Positions 20,362 through 31,998 of a stretch of 64,000 nucleotides of DNA are shown piece after piece (the stretch's first letter is position 1; each line of letters opens with the position of its first letter). The notes below the pieces were generated by a model that did no database searches, was not told the origin of the DNA, and saw only the letters and a list, made by a program, of their open reading frames with translations. The DNA is from Marisa cornuarietis. Lineage: Eukaryota; Mollusca; Gastropoda; Architaenioglossa; Ampullariidae. The DNA is taken from assembly GCA_004794655.1 (NCBI GenBank), contig SMMW01000001.1, forward strand, positions 7,364,501 to 7,428,500. The letters run 5' to 3'. Both the position numbers and the translations under genes were made by a program.

Positions 20362-23300
20362 ATGGCTAAACCCCTACTCGTTTGCGTCTCAGACTACCAA
20401 CTCTACGCCGAAGAAACGCTGCCAAGACACATACTTCAGTATTTTAACAGTGGAGCCAACTATGAGCAAACATACCGAGATAATGTGCTCGCCTTCCAAA
20501 GGTAACAACTATATATGATGAGTTGCACATCCCTGGCGTGGGTTAAAAAAATAAAAATACATGCAACATATGGTACTTTAAGTAGTATGCTCATATGTAC
20601 AGCATATCTGAAAATCTTATCACAAATAGTTGATTTGAACACTTTAAAATATTTCCATCATGAGCAGATGTGCACGTGCATTCATAAAAAAAGTTGTAAA
20701 CAACAAGGCATAAACCCTTATTGACATTCCGGTGCAGGATTTTCCTTTTCTGCATCGGGTGAACTGTTTTCACTTTCAAAAGGACCCTATAGACGCCAGC
20801 AAATACTGCAAAACAGCGACTTACATAAAGAGATACTGATAAACTAATGATAATAAATGAAAACTGAGAGGGGGGGGATATTCGAGTGGGACGCGTTTCA
20901 TCGTGAGCCTTACCTGCCAGGCCTAAATTTAACCGAAGCAATAATAATAGAAATTCCTGTCACTGGGTTTATAAAGGCAGTTCATTTACAGCAAACAACT
21001 GCACGACCCACAACCCTCTCTTTACTTTGATACGTAGGTATACGCATTTGCGAGTGCCACCTGAGTATAACGCATTTGTACCGACAAATAATTATAACTG
21101 TACGGTCTGTACCACATTTCGCACGGCGTCGAAGTGACGGCCCTGGTGTGTAAGTAGGCCTACCTGAACATTGAAAGAGGATTGCTTCCATCGTCTCTCG
21201 GCGAAATTCTTCATTAATATTTCCCTCTCTCTCTCTCTCACACACACACACACATATCGCAATGTTATCCAAGCACACCGTGTACAGGTCGAAGCCTAAA
21301 TCGAATGACAGAGATCGAATATGCTTTTGTTGTAACCATGACAAGAATTTGAATATATTCATCTGCACCAGTATATTATGGATAAGAAGATAATTCAGTC
21401 CTTTCCAAAGAACTACAGTTAAATATGTTACCAGTTAATTAAATTAATAGAAATAATAATATAATATAGCTGGAATGGGTTGTCAAAAAAAAGCTTTAAT
21501 CGTCAGGGTTTTCATGTGACATCATTTATTACTATATATGGGTCTGCAATATCATCTGTTGACAGTATTCAGCACACAATATAATCTGTTCTTGCTGTGG
21601 TCAGGTATAGATTTCGGCCACGTTATATGCAGAATGTGTCCACCCGTAACTTGAGCACTTCTCTGCTGGGAAATGATGTAACATGCCCCATAGGGGTGTC
21701 ACCCATGTCAATGTGTCGCCTTGCCCATCCAGACGGAGATATCGCGTTGGCAAAAGGTAAGTGTATAGGCAAGTTATAGGAGGGTCTGATAGTGCACTAT
21801 AGTGAAAGAAACACTTGTTACTCATTGCAGCGAGTATCAAGTTTCTGAGTTCAGATCTCCTGTAAAAGAAACTCATATACTTCTCATTGGATGTGTAACA
21901 TCACTTTAGATGGAAGCATTTTTACATAGCATTATCATCTAGTAGTTTCATTACAGTACTATGATGATATTCTACAATCTTAAACAGGTTAATACCCCTT
22001 AGTCTTTTGGCTATAGAGGCTGTAACTCTTAAGTGGTTGACTGAGTCAAGGGCATAGCATGAGGATGAAAGCCCCACACTATACTGCCTTGATCCATCTT
22101 TTCCCTTCCTGAATTTATCGGGCATCTAATTATTTCTGGGTCAACAGAGGGAGTTTTACCAGCCAGGCTTAAATCCAGAACTTTCTGCTCAAAATTAAGT
22201 TGAAAACACTAATCACATGTATTCAAAACTTTGCTAATACTACCTTTTGCCTACTTATATGCACACCCAGCTCCAGGTAGTTTTAATGGACAATATATTT
22301 ATTAAAGCTAACAAAATAGATATTTTATGAATTATTATTGATAAATTTAAAGATTGTATGCTTGCAAATTTACAAAATAAATTCAAACTCTTCATGATGC
22401 ATGTCAGAGCAGTTTTGTCTATAGTTTTCCTTTTGTTATAGCCTGTACTGCTGACAATGCATTAAACACAGTCAATCCTTTTTCTAGGATAATTTGGTTT
22501 GCTACTGTCTTTACAGCTTGTGAGGCAGTCGGTGCATGCATGACTCTGTCCATGACAGCTACAACAAGTGTTGAGGAGATTGGATCTCAAGTGCCTGGAT
22601 GTCTGAGATGGTTTCAGGTACACATACTCCGTGATCGTGAAATGACTTACCGCATGGTCCGACGGGCAGAGCAAGCTGGCTTCAAAGCCTTGGTATTGAC
22701 TGTGGACTGTGCTGTTCATGGAAAACGGTATAATGATCTCCGCAATCAGTTTGCTCTGCCACCCCATTTCAAGTGTGTGGTGACTTTCGTCATCTTATAG
22801 TCTTGATTTATGATCAGTTATTGTCAACACGTACATTGTGCTATTTGAAAATTCTTAAGAATGAGGAAACACTTGAGTCATAGGGCTTTTGACATTCAGT
22901 AATCAGATTATGGAGTTTGGATTTTTTATGTTCAATCATTTCTACCACTTTTAATCATACTTTGATCATACTTGCATTATCCTTTGAATAAAAAAATATA
23001 TTACTAAAGTTTTACACTCATTAAATTATTAATTAATTTATTTAAATTATTTTTTTCAGAAGCTTGCCTTCTATAAAATGGTAACACTAAAATCCTAATA
23101 TTTTTAATATTTTTCCTTTTGGATTATAATTTTTATATTACTCAAAGATGTCAATCTATAATACTGACATTTGTTGAAATACAGGCTGGCTAATTTTGAG
23201 GAGGAGTTAAAACGCGTTCAAAACTCAATAAAGGTGGAAGAGTCACATCTAGAATGGGGTCAATTTGTTAACCAAGCATTCAGTCCATCCCACACCTGGC

Positions 23301-25649
23301 AGGATCTTACATGGTTGAAGAGGGTCACATCTCTACCTATTATAGCTAAAGGTGTGCTCACAGGTATGTAAGCAAGGTTGCTCGCTGAAAATGTGTTATT
23401 ATCTTAGCCATTCTGTTGGTACTAGATTTATTAAGTATTCCTCTGTGATCATAGGTGATTAGTGTTAACTATTCCACTTCTTTTTTTTCACAAATTAACT
23501 CAGTTGTTTCAAACATAAAAGTTGGTGTTGCCTTTTACCATAGATTGATTTTAGTTTGTTTTCAGAAAATTTCAAATTATGTCATGTTGTTAATTATTTT
23601 GAGAGCATCATTATGTAAGGAACTGTTTATGTCAGGTCTGTGGCTCTTCCCACTATTCTAATCAGTTCCCAGATGAATGTAGTCTGCATGCTGCAATTTT
23701 TTTGCACAGGTGCAGATGCTGAAGCTGCTCTTCAGCATGGAGCTAATGCTGTGTGGGTTTCAAACCATGGAGGCCGAGAACTTGACTGCTTACCTGCTTC
23801 AGTAAGCTTTCTCGATATTAATCCTTAATGATTTTATTTAAAAACTGTTTGGTGATATGGAGATAGCTCTTTCAGAACAGGATTTATTACTTTCACTCAA
23901 CATTGTGGAAAGCTAACTCCCTTGCATTCTTCCCCATTTATACATAAGCACATATATACCACTAACTTTTGTGCATTCACATACACAAACATTCAACATG
24001 CGCACACATGTATAGGTTCAAACATGTAAATAAAAATAAATAGTACTAAGTATGATCTAATGAAAAGATTAGCAAATACTTAAAAAAAGTTTATTTAAAA
24101 ATTCCTAGGGAAAGAAACACATTTTCCAGCAAATAACAAGAACTTTAACATACTTAACATACTAAGAGAGCTTTGCTCTTTACTTCAAGAGAATCTTATG
24201 ATTTTTTTTAAATTAAATGAGAACAGCTGCTGCTGCCATCTGCAGATTGATGTGAATATTATTAGCATTGCCCATGACTAATGTCTGTATTTATACTCTT
24301 TTCAACCAACTGTTACAAAAATATTAGTTTGGTTTCAAATATCAAAGCAAAATTGTTTCAAATATCAAAATCAAAATTGCTATCAAACATACACATACTC
24401 CAACTGAGTTGTTTGGTAATGATGCGCCTTATGCTGTATAATGCAACTGTTATGTACTTAATGTGATATACATGCAGTGTAAATGGACATAGTTGTCCTG
24501 ATGTAATATATGTTACAATGTCATCATGGCTTAAAAAAAAAAAAATTCTGTTGGTTTTGTTAGATTGATGCTTTAGGAGAGATATCGCAGGCTGTGAATG
24601 GACGAGCAGAAGTGTACTTGGACGGCGGAGTAAGAAGTGGATTGGATGTTCTTAAGGCCTTGGCTTGTGGTGCTCATGCAGTCTTTTGTGGACGCCCAGC
24701 CTTATGGGGCCTTGTACACAATGTAAGCATGCATTCATAAACAACTGGGAAAATGTGCAGTTGTACACAATGTAATCATGCATTCACAAATGGGAAAAGA
24801 TAGGTGCACAGTTTATACACAATATAAACACACAAACAGTTGAGGATTGGTTCAGTCTAAGAATTAAACATTATCCCATTAGTAATGCAAGGGTAAAGTT
24901 TCTTGATGGTGATGGTTATTGGTCTTGATGTAATGAACTGTACGTTCATAGATCTTTGGGGTCAGAAAATTGCATACACTTATTTTATTTGTTCCTTAAT
25001 AGTTTGTAAGTTTGCTCTTTAGTATGTGGCTTCTAACTCATAGTTAAATACTATAGTCAAGCCTAAAGTCATGTTGCTAGTATTTATGTGCAGGGTACAG
25101 AAGGAGTAAAGCATGTTCTTGGTATTCTTCAGGATGAGCTCAGCGTGGGAATGGCACTGGCAGGTACATGGAACTATTTTAAGAAGAGCACTTGAACTAA
25201 CACAAGCAGTTCATCCTTGAAAACCCCTTCTCCTTCCCACTCCTGAGTTTAGTGAAGTTTAATTATTATTATTATTATTGATTTTTTATTTTTTGGTTAG
25301 TGATTGCCAATCCAGACTGCTTTAGAAAAAGCCCTGATATTGCTACAAGAATTTACTTGCTTTTTTTGGTAACAAACATAGTGTTGTGGCATTCACAAAA
25401 GACACTGCTACTTTTAATGAAACATTCTATTTGGAGTACAAGTACATAGTCGAAAAATATGGCATTAAGAAGGGTATTTGATGACCCTGAAAATGTGCAT
25501 GAGTTGTTTTAGTAAATCCTGATAAATTTTCATTGTGCAACTAAAACTAAAATGATAAAAAAGTGCATTTTGTGCCAGGTGTAACAGATGTCAAGAATAT
25601 ACCTCATGATCTGGTGGTGCACAAGACGTTCTACACATCTAAACTCTGA
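20362..25649 (+). CDS. HAO: FMN-dependent 2-hydroxyacid oxidase (glycolate oxidase family), peroxisomal
   Basis: Eight exons give 372 aa: 20362-20501, 21605-21756, 22517-22772, 23185-23363, 23710-23801, 24564-24722, 25094-25163 and 25579-25649; vertebrate HAO1 is about 370 aa. The TIM-barrel alpha-hydroxyacid oxidase fold is clear: [43 protein letters not shown] (Asp161), LPIIAKG (Lys238, FMN N1/N5), the catalytic [10 protein letters not shown] (His262, Arg265) and YLDGGVR (FMN phosphate). The C-terminus is SKL, a textbook PTS1 peroxisomal signal. The enzyme oxidises 2-hydroxyacids to 2-oxoacids and makes hydrogen peroxide. Two substrate-pocket positions differ from glycolate oxidases: Thr111 where Trp is usual and His133 where Tyr is usual (WFQVH for WLQLY). 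This points to altered chain-length preference or activity. HAO1 versus HAO2 is not resolved. Confidence 0.95.
20741..20805 (+). repeat. Second copy of an HAO 5'-flank segment inside intron 1
   Basis: TTTTCTGCATCGGGTGAACT here parallels TTTTCTGCATCGGCTGAGCC at about 20246. The match continues through a TTTCAAAAGGACCC / TTTCGAAAAGATCC region to AGACGCC. It is an imperfect direct duplication about 500 bp apart. Confidence 0.6.
24708..24835 (+). repeat. ~50-bp tandem repeat across the HAO exon 6 donor
   Basis: The exon 6 end and its donor (CTTGTACACAATGTAAGCAT) are repeated at about 24761 (TTGTACACAATGTAATCATG) and, more diverged, at about 24812 (TTTATACACAATATAAAC), with CATTCATAAACAACTGGGAA-type spacers. 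Only the first donor has GTAAGC. Confidence 0.65.
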
Positions 25650-28600
25650 AGGTCATTACAGAATATTTTGCACTATTAAAATAACAGATGGTAACTAGGA
25701 TATACACAAAACCTGGATGATTTTGCATGGTATAAAAGAACTCCATTAAACTTGTTTCCTTGGAAGTAAGTCCTAGAAATGTGAAAATTTACAGCTCAGC
25801 AGATTATTAGACTGCTGTTGGTTTGGTGTTTCAGTCTGTCACACACACAGCATATGACACATGACAAAAATATGTTTCTCTCCCAATCTACAAATGTTCA
25901 GTTGCAATCCCCAACATCCTTTGATCTGTCCTGTAAGCATGCTGAATGCTAATAGCTTTTCAAAGGGACAACACCCAAGTCACTGATATGTACGAAGTTT
26001 TCATCCCTTGTCCTGTCTGATTTATCCCTTTACATTTTTGGCTGAAAATGACATGTAGTAGTAATCAGCAATAGACTTGGAGCATTGTTACAGATTAACC
26101 TGAAAAAAATATTTTAAATTACTGGGTTTACTTCATAATAATACTAATTCCTCAAATCAACTACAAGCTTATGATCATCAGAATTCTCAGATGTGTTTTG
26201 GAAAGAAATTACAGAAATTGGGCCCGCTGTCACACTTTACAATGCCTCCACCAAAAGCATCAGAGGTTAACATTTTATTAAAATGCAACACACTTTATGA
26301 CAATGTTAGTGCAATGTTCAACTAATCTGTGCAGAACTCTGAATTTGGTGTTTCACTTAGGCAGGTATTGAAACAATCTAAAACTTAACTCTGTGATCCC
26401 TCTTATCTGGTGTAGGAGGCTTAAAAATTATCTTCATTTCCAGTGTTCGCAAGCATTCGCTAGATTTCAGAATATTACACCTGGAATACAAGTTGTTATG
26501 CTTGTGAAAAAGGCCGATTGTTGTGATTGTATGCAAGGGAATTTGTTGTGAATACAGTAGCTCCAATATGAGTCCTGTCACACTTTAATCTGGCCAGAGT
26601 TACTGTTGCCTGCTCATATCCTGAAAATTGCTTAATTTTCTGTAAACTTTGCTTTAAAGTTGAATCTCTGAAAGTTGAAAGGAGGCCAACTGCATGCAAT
26701 TGTAGCTTCACTTTGATAGTGTGTGATTGCTGTCTCATAGTATCCCAACCAATACACCTTGTCCACCATCCTATGTTTTCATGACTCACATCAAGCTTCC
26801 ACTTGTTCTGCTAAAAAGCATTCAAATGGAAAATGTTGAAATAAATTCTTTTCAAAAATAAACTGACTCATTAAGCATGCCAGTCCACTTTTTTTTAAAA
26901 TTAAACTTAACAGGTACAGATAAAAATAATTGTTCTTTAATAAAAAACATCAATTCCACACACCATTCCCCCATGCAACTGACACAGATGGCACTGTCAT
27001 ACAAACTACTATTTTACAGACTACACTCTTTCTCTCTCACAGCAGTTGACACTTTTTTCCAATCAGTACACACTCAGCACCACAAGATCATTCTCACTTT
27101 GATGTTGGGGCTGCTGGTTGCTCGACCCCCTTCCTTCACTGTGCACACTTCGCACTTAGCCAGTGGGTCAGCGACATGGTCTGCAACAGGTGCTTTGAAC
27201 CCATTTCAACATAGGTTCCAAACTAAGTTCAAGGAAGAAAAGGTTTCCACAATGCACTATGGGAACATATGGTCTGCTTTTCAATCTTCGATCAGCTAGC
27301 CATCCTCTCTTGTTGAAAGAGATGAAAAAGTGTGCTAAATAGTTGCAGCAGTGCCAGAGCATTCAGTCGCACTTCATGAGATATGAAATGATTACTTTGA
27401 ATGTAACAAAATAAATGTTAAAATACCCACAAACATTACACATGCAAATATATTTACATATATAAATGACGTTAAACTACTTCAGTGCAAAAAGACGTTT
27501 GAATAACTTTCTGACAATAAGGAGTATCTACGCCAGTCCATAAATGAACATACCATGCATATTATCCGTGGAGGATAAATTAATAGTAGTGGCACTTTTT
27601 AGTGCTGCTTAGTTTTCCTTCTTGGAAAAACTGGTGAGAATAAAGAACAGTGCAAAGTCATCTACAACTTCATCATTCACATGAGAGCAGCGATCTTTGC
27701 TTCATCAACTATAGGTTTAGGCAACTGAAGAAACGGAACTAGATTACTGATAGACATAAAACCAGTTGTGGCTAACCCTAACCCTGAACCAGGTTTAGAC
27801 TTGGCAGGATCATCCAGTTAATGACAATTCTTCAGTAACTAAAATCAATAACTTTGTCTGCTCACTCTTAATCACAACCATTATTTTTGTGGGTCTGATT
27901 ATTTTAACAAAACAGATAAATAATGATACCACTGTTTATTTCTTTTTTTTTTACAAATTTACCATGCATATTAAAAAAATGTTTGTGTGTTTAAGTTTCA
28001 ACAAGCAACATTCCATCTATATAATTCATGACAAGGAAGAAGGGAATAATATCAAAAATAAAAAGAAGCAAAACAACAGTTATAAAAACACATGTTGACA
28101 AAATGTCTCCACAACCTCTGAGATTTCAGTAACAAGATACGACACGCTTTGGGTTTAAAAAAAAAAAGTTTGTTGAAATAATGACTAGCACAAGTGACTC
28201 AATGACATACTATTGCATGGTCTCACACCACTGTGGATTACTGTATTGTCTCAATAGTATTTGGGTTTCTTTTTATGCATCAGCCACGTGAAAAGATGTA
28301 AAATCTTAAAGCATTCAAGACACCAGAAGCAGGCATGGTTCATTTCCTTAAAATAGACCAGCATGACTTTGAAGAGGATGTTTTTGTACAAAACATTTTG
28401 AGCACTTTAACATTACATATAGTTTATGTATACAAACGTTACATTTAATGGTGTTTATAAATAAGCTTCTATAACAACTCCAAAAAAATTAGTTAATTTT
28501 TTTAAAATTAAAAATTATATTTCTAGAATCAACGCTTAAATAGCCAATCGTGAATGTTAAATAACTTATCTCCCAATCTGAATACCAAAAAAGCAGTATT

Positions 28601-29032
28601 CCAAAAATAACAAAAAACCAATAGTTACCGAACTAATTTAGAATAGCAAGAGCAATATTTTTTTAAGTGTTAACTGCTTTTATACAAAAGAAAAAAATAA
28701 TGACAGGGCTTTTTAACTAATCACATCACAAAAGGCAGCTATGTATAAAGATAAAAAGCTGATGGTCTCATAGCTTATGAGCCAGAGGGTATGTTCCAGC
28801 TGAAGCAGTTCCATCTCTTTTCCGCCCCTTGTTGCTTGACACTATTACAATATGTTAACATCAAAACTATTCTAAATATTTCCCCAGGCATTGTTAGATA
28901 ACTGTGTGCAAGTAGATGAACCATCAAATAATACAATATCACAGGCAAGAAGTTCAAGACATTTACACACATTTCTCCCATTTAATTTCATTTTATCCAA
29001 AGGCATAACTGGTCCACGCTGCACTAATAGGC
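25650..29032. other. Tail-to-tail intergenic DNA between HAO and FAM177
   Basis: It contains the 3' UTRs of both genes. ATTAAA at 25745-25750 may serve HAO, and TTTAAT at 28981-28986 (ATTAAA on the minus strand) may serve FAM177. No other gene is supported. The open frame at 26877-27299 has no recognisable family. Confidence 0.45.
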
Positions 29033-31868
29033 TTAATATTTGTCCAGTTTCTCTTCTGTCGTAGTTGTGCCTTCAACCAACTTGACATCAGTTGCAGAGA
29101 CTCCATGTACATTATATTTTCTCTGTTCCTCAGCCTTTTCTCTCTCCTCCTGGGGAAATGATAGTTTAATCTTTTCATATAATGGTTTGGTTTAGTATTT
29201 TAAAATCAAAGTAAAAGTGTTAAACGATTATGATGAAATGTTAAATAAAGTTAAAAAATATCGATATATCATAAAATGATTTCTGCATGACTATAAGCAA
29301 AAACAGAATTTAAAAAATGTTTAATTGTTTGGTAGATGAGAATTTGGCTCAAGTACATTTAGTGGGGCAAAACCCAAAAAAAAACATTTAAAAAAAAAAT
29401 CAAGAGGTAGCAAATCAGTAAAGCTAAGTTGTAATTTTGCATCCATTGCTAGAAAAAGCTTCCAAAAATTTCTTCATTAATCTTTAGGTGCGTGTTAACA
29501 TAACTATTGTTAACAAGAAACAACAAAACTAGAATCTTTAAGGTATTTTAAAACTATTTTTATGTTGTCATTAGCATACTACACCTTTACCAAAGGGAAG
29601 ACGTTCAGGTAATTGTTAACACGGTTAACTGTTAAAAACAAGTACTATACACGCATAACAATAATACCAATAATAAGCTATGTATTTGATGTGAAGCACA
29701 TAATATTAATGTGCCTACCTCTTCTTTTATCCTATGATACTCATCAATTGCACTTTGATACTTTGGTGTGGTGATTCCAAAGAACCATGCAAGCTTCTCC
29801 CCACAGAAGTCAGCAGCTGCACAACACATGTAGATCACTTTTTATTTTCTCCAAATCGATCAAATATCTTATATCTTCTGATATATGGTATTTGCATTCA
29901 TAATGAGAAACGTGACACTGCAGATATTCATTAAAATGAAATGTATATTCTTGGAGATACATATCAATAAAACAAAATCTGTAGGGTATTTTTTGCCATA
30001 AATCATTTTAAGAGAAATTCAAAGTCATAAAATTCTATGAGATTTTTACAAACATTTATAGTCACTGGTGATTTAAAATAACACTCATGGTGAAGAACGC
30101 AATAAAAAATGCTTTTACCAACCTGTCCAGACCTTGGAAGCAGCTGTGTAACAGTAAAACCAAACCCATGGAAGCCAAGTTAAAGCATGCTGAAAAAAAC
30201 ATTTTTTTACTTTATAGTTAATCAAATGAAATAATATCAACAAGTCCAAAAACATTCAAAAGTCTTTGACATTTATAGAGAAGTTTTCACAAGAAGTCAC
30301 AAACATGTACATGGATTCGTACACAACCCAGAGTCGATTCAAACAACAAGTACAGAAGTTATTATTATATGTCATGACATATTCATTGCTTGTTGTAAGT
30401 AAACAAAAGGAAACTAAATATTTTGTTCAATACAAATTAGTCACATGATAGATATATAGGCTACTTGCCACTGTTATCAAATGAAAAATGGGCACTGTTC
30501 AAAGTAATATGGCACATGGATAACTATGCATAAGTGAGAAAAAAATGTATTCCTAGCAGAGCAAACACCATAGCACAACCATATTGCTCATGGGCACAAA
30601 GCAGGCCTGTTCAGTGCAACTTTGAATGGTTTGTAAAGCTACATAGAATATCTGTTAGTCAAATTAGCCACAAATGCAGTTTGTAGAGATGTGCTTAGAT
30701 GGATTAGAAGCTATTTTACAGTAATGTATCAAGATACGCCTCCAGCTACTTTCTGACTAAGCATGTCATGCAAGCCTTTAAGAAAATGTTGGGAATGCTG
30801 TGGTCAAACTGACTATAGGTACTGGTGAAATCAACAGGGCTGTGATGAAATTGACTACTGGATGTGATCATGGTCAAAGTGACTATGAGCTATGGTTGAA
30901 TCAACTGGCCCCTATCTTCTAGTACTTAAGCAGCTTGTTCCCTCATTTTCCCCCACATCCAAAAACATGATTTTTTTCCCTTAACACTCAGTCAATTAAT
31001 GGTAAATTCAAAGTATAAAGCCTCATCACCATAAACATTATGAAGTTATATTCATGAACTAATTCTTAGTTAACTGCATGTTACCAACTGGATCAACTGG
31101 AGGCTGAAGCTGTTTATTTCCTTTCTCTTCCCCTTCCTCTTCATCTGTGGAGTACTCCTCGAGGACACCATCACTAAAATGCAGAACACGACGAGGCTTC
31201 TTCTTCTTCTTGTGTGTTTCTAGACTAATGTATGTAGACTGATCAACTGGAATGCTATCACTCACAACAGAAACCTGAAATGTAAATTACATAGTCAATT
31301 TAAACAAAAAATAATACTAGCTTCTCATAAATGATACATGCCAGATAACTTATATTAAGCTTTTACACAAAGATGTAGCATCAATGTCATACTGCATACA
31401 ATATTATCAATAAAGCAAAATTCTTTATCTTGGAGGGGACCCATAGGCACAGTTATTGGTCGAAAGGCAGTATTGCCTAGGAAACCAGAAACATGAAAAT
31501 TGTTGTGGAAACGACAAATCCTGTCTAAATTGCTAGCCTGACAAGAGTCAATCTTTTCTAACTTATCCTTGTTATTTAGAAACGTTATCATTTGTACTGA
31601 AACTGCTTGACTGTAGTTAACTTATGTCATAACTTCAAGAGTTTTAAATGGAAATGGAGGACTTAAAAATAATATAAAAAAAAAACCTGCTGAGGCACTG
31701 ATTGCGGCCACAAATGTAACATCTTCAATTTTCTTTTTCCTCTATTACCGTTTAGGCCTCCTCTGTTCATCAACAGCTAAATAAAAGATGATACATGAAC
31801 CTAACTAGGCAACTTGTTCATGTACACACTCATACTTTATTTACCTGAGAGTTCGACGATTCCGCCAT
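29033..31868 (-). CDS. FAM177A1: FAM177 family protein
   Basis: Five exons on the minus strand give 163 aa: 31868-31845, 31274-31089, 30189-30123, 29816-29719 and 29149-29033. Diagnostic FAM177 blocks are the basic KKKKKPRRVLHFSDGVLEEY followed by STDEEE, then VDP, the aromatic segment HALTWLPWVWFYCYTAASKV, and DFCGEKLAWFFGITTPKYQS with AIDEYHRIKEEEE. The C-terminus is charged. The family is conserved in animals; in vertebrates FAM177A1 has been linked to the Golgi, and no enzymatic motif is visible. Intron 2 must use donor CCA|GTTGGT to keep frame, although a GTAACA donor lies four bases on. Intron 2 also holds a family I phrase repeat. The gene is head-to-head with TMEM62. Confidence 0.93.
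30800..30925 (-). repeat. Phrase repeat family I, minus-oriented copy
   Basis: On the minus strand this reads GTTGATTCAACCATAGCTC, ATAGTCACTTTGACCATG, TAGTCAATTTCATCACAGCC, GTTGATTTCACCAG and ATAGTCAGTTTGACCACAG. The same alternating phrases occur at 7285-7410. It lies in FAM177 intron 2. Confidence 0.6.
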
Positions 31869-31998
31869 AGCGTTCACTACCCTTTCCGGAATTATGAAGG
31901 ATAACTCTTATAACCGGATATGGAGTTCTGCATAACTATTGCAGCAGACAGTTTTGGAAAATGTTCCGTTCACAAAATATTATCTCTAATAACAACAG
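31869..31998. promoter_or_regulatory. Bidirectional promoter between FAM177 and TMEM62
   Basis: Only 130 bp separate the two opposing start codons. Two ETS-like cores are visible: CTTTCCGGAAT near 31884 and AACCGGATAT near 31912. No TATA box is evident at a convincing distance. A shared promoter is the simplest reading. Confidence 0.6.

Noticed and set aside
22617..22622. HAO exon 3 ending at TTTCAG|GTACAC
   Set aside because: The frame reads through this donor-like site into sequence that matches the family ([14 protein letters not shown]), so it is exon interior.
26877..27299. 140-residue open frame between HAO and FAM177
   Set aside because: No recognisable motif and it lies in tail-to-tail intergenic DNA without splice-supported extension.
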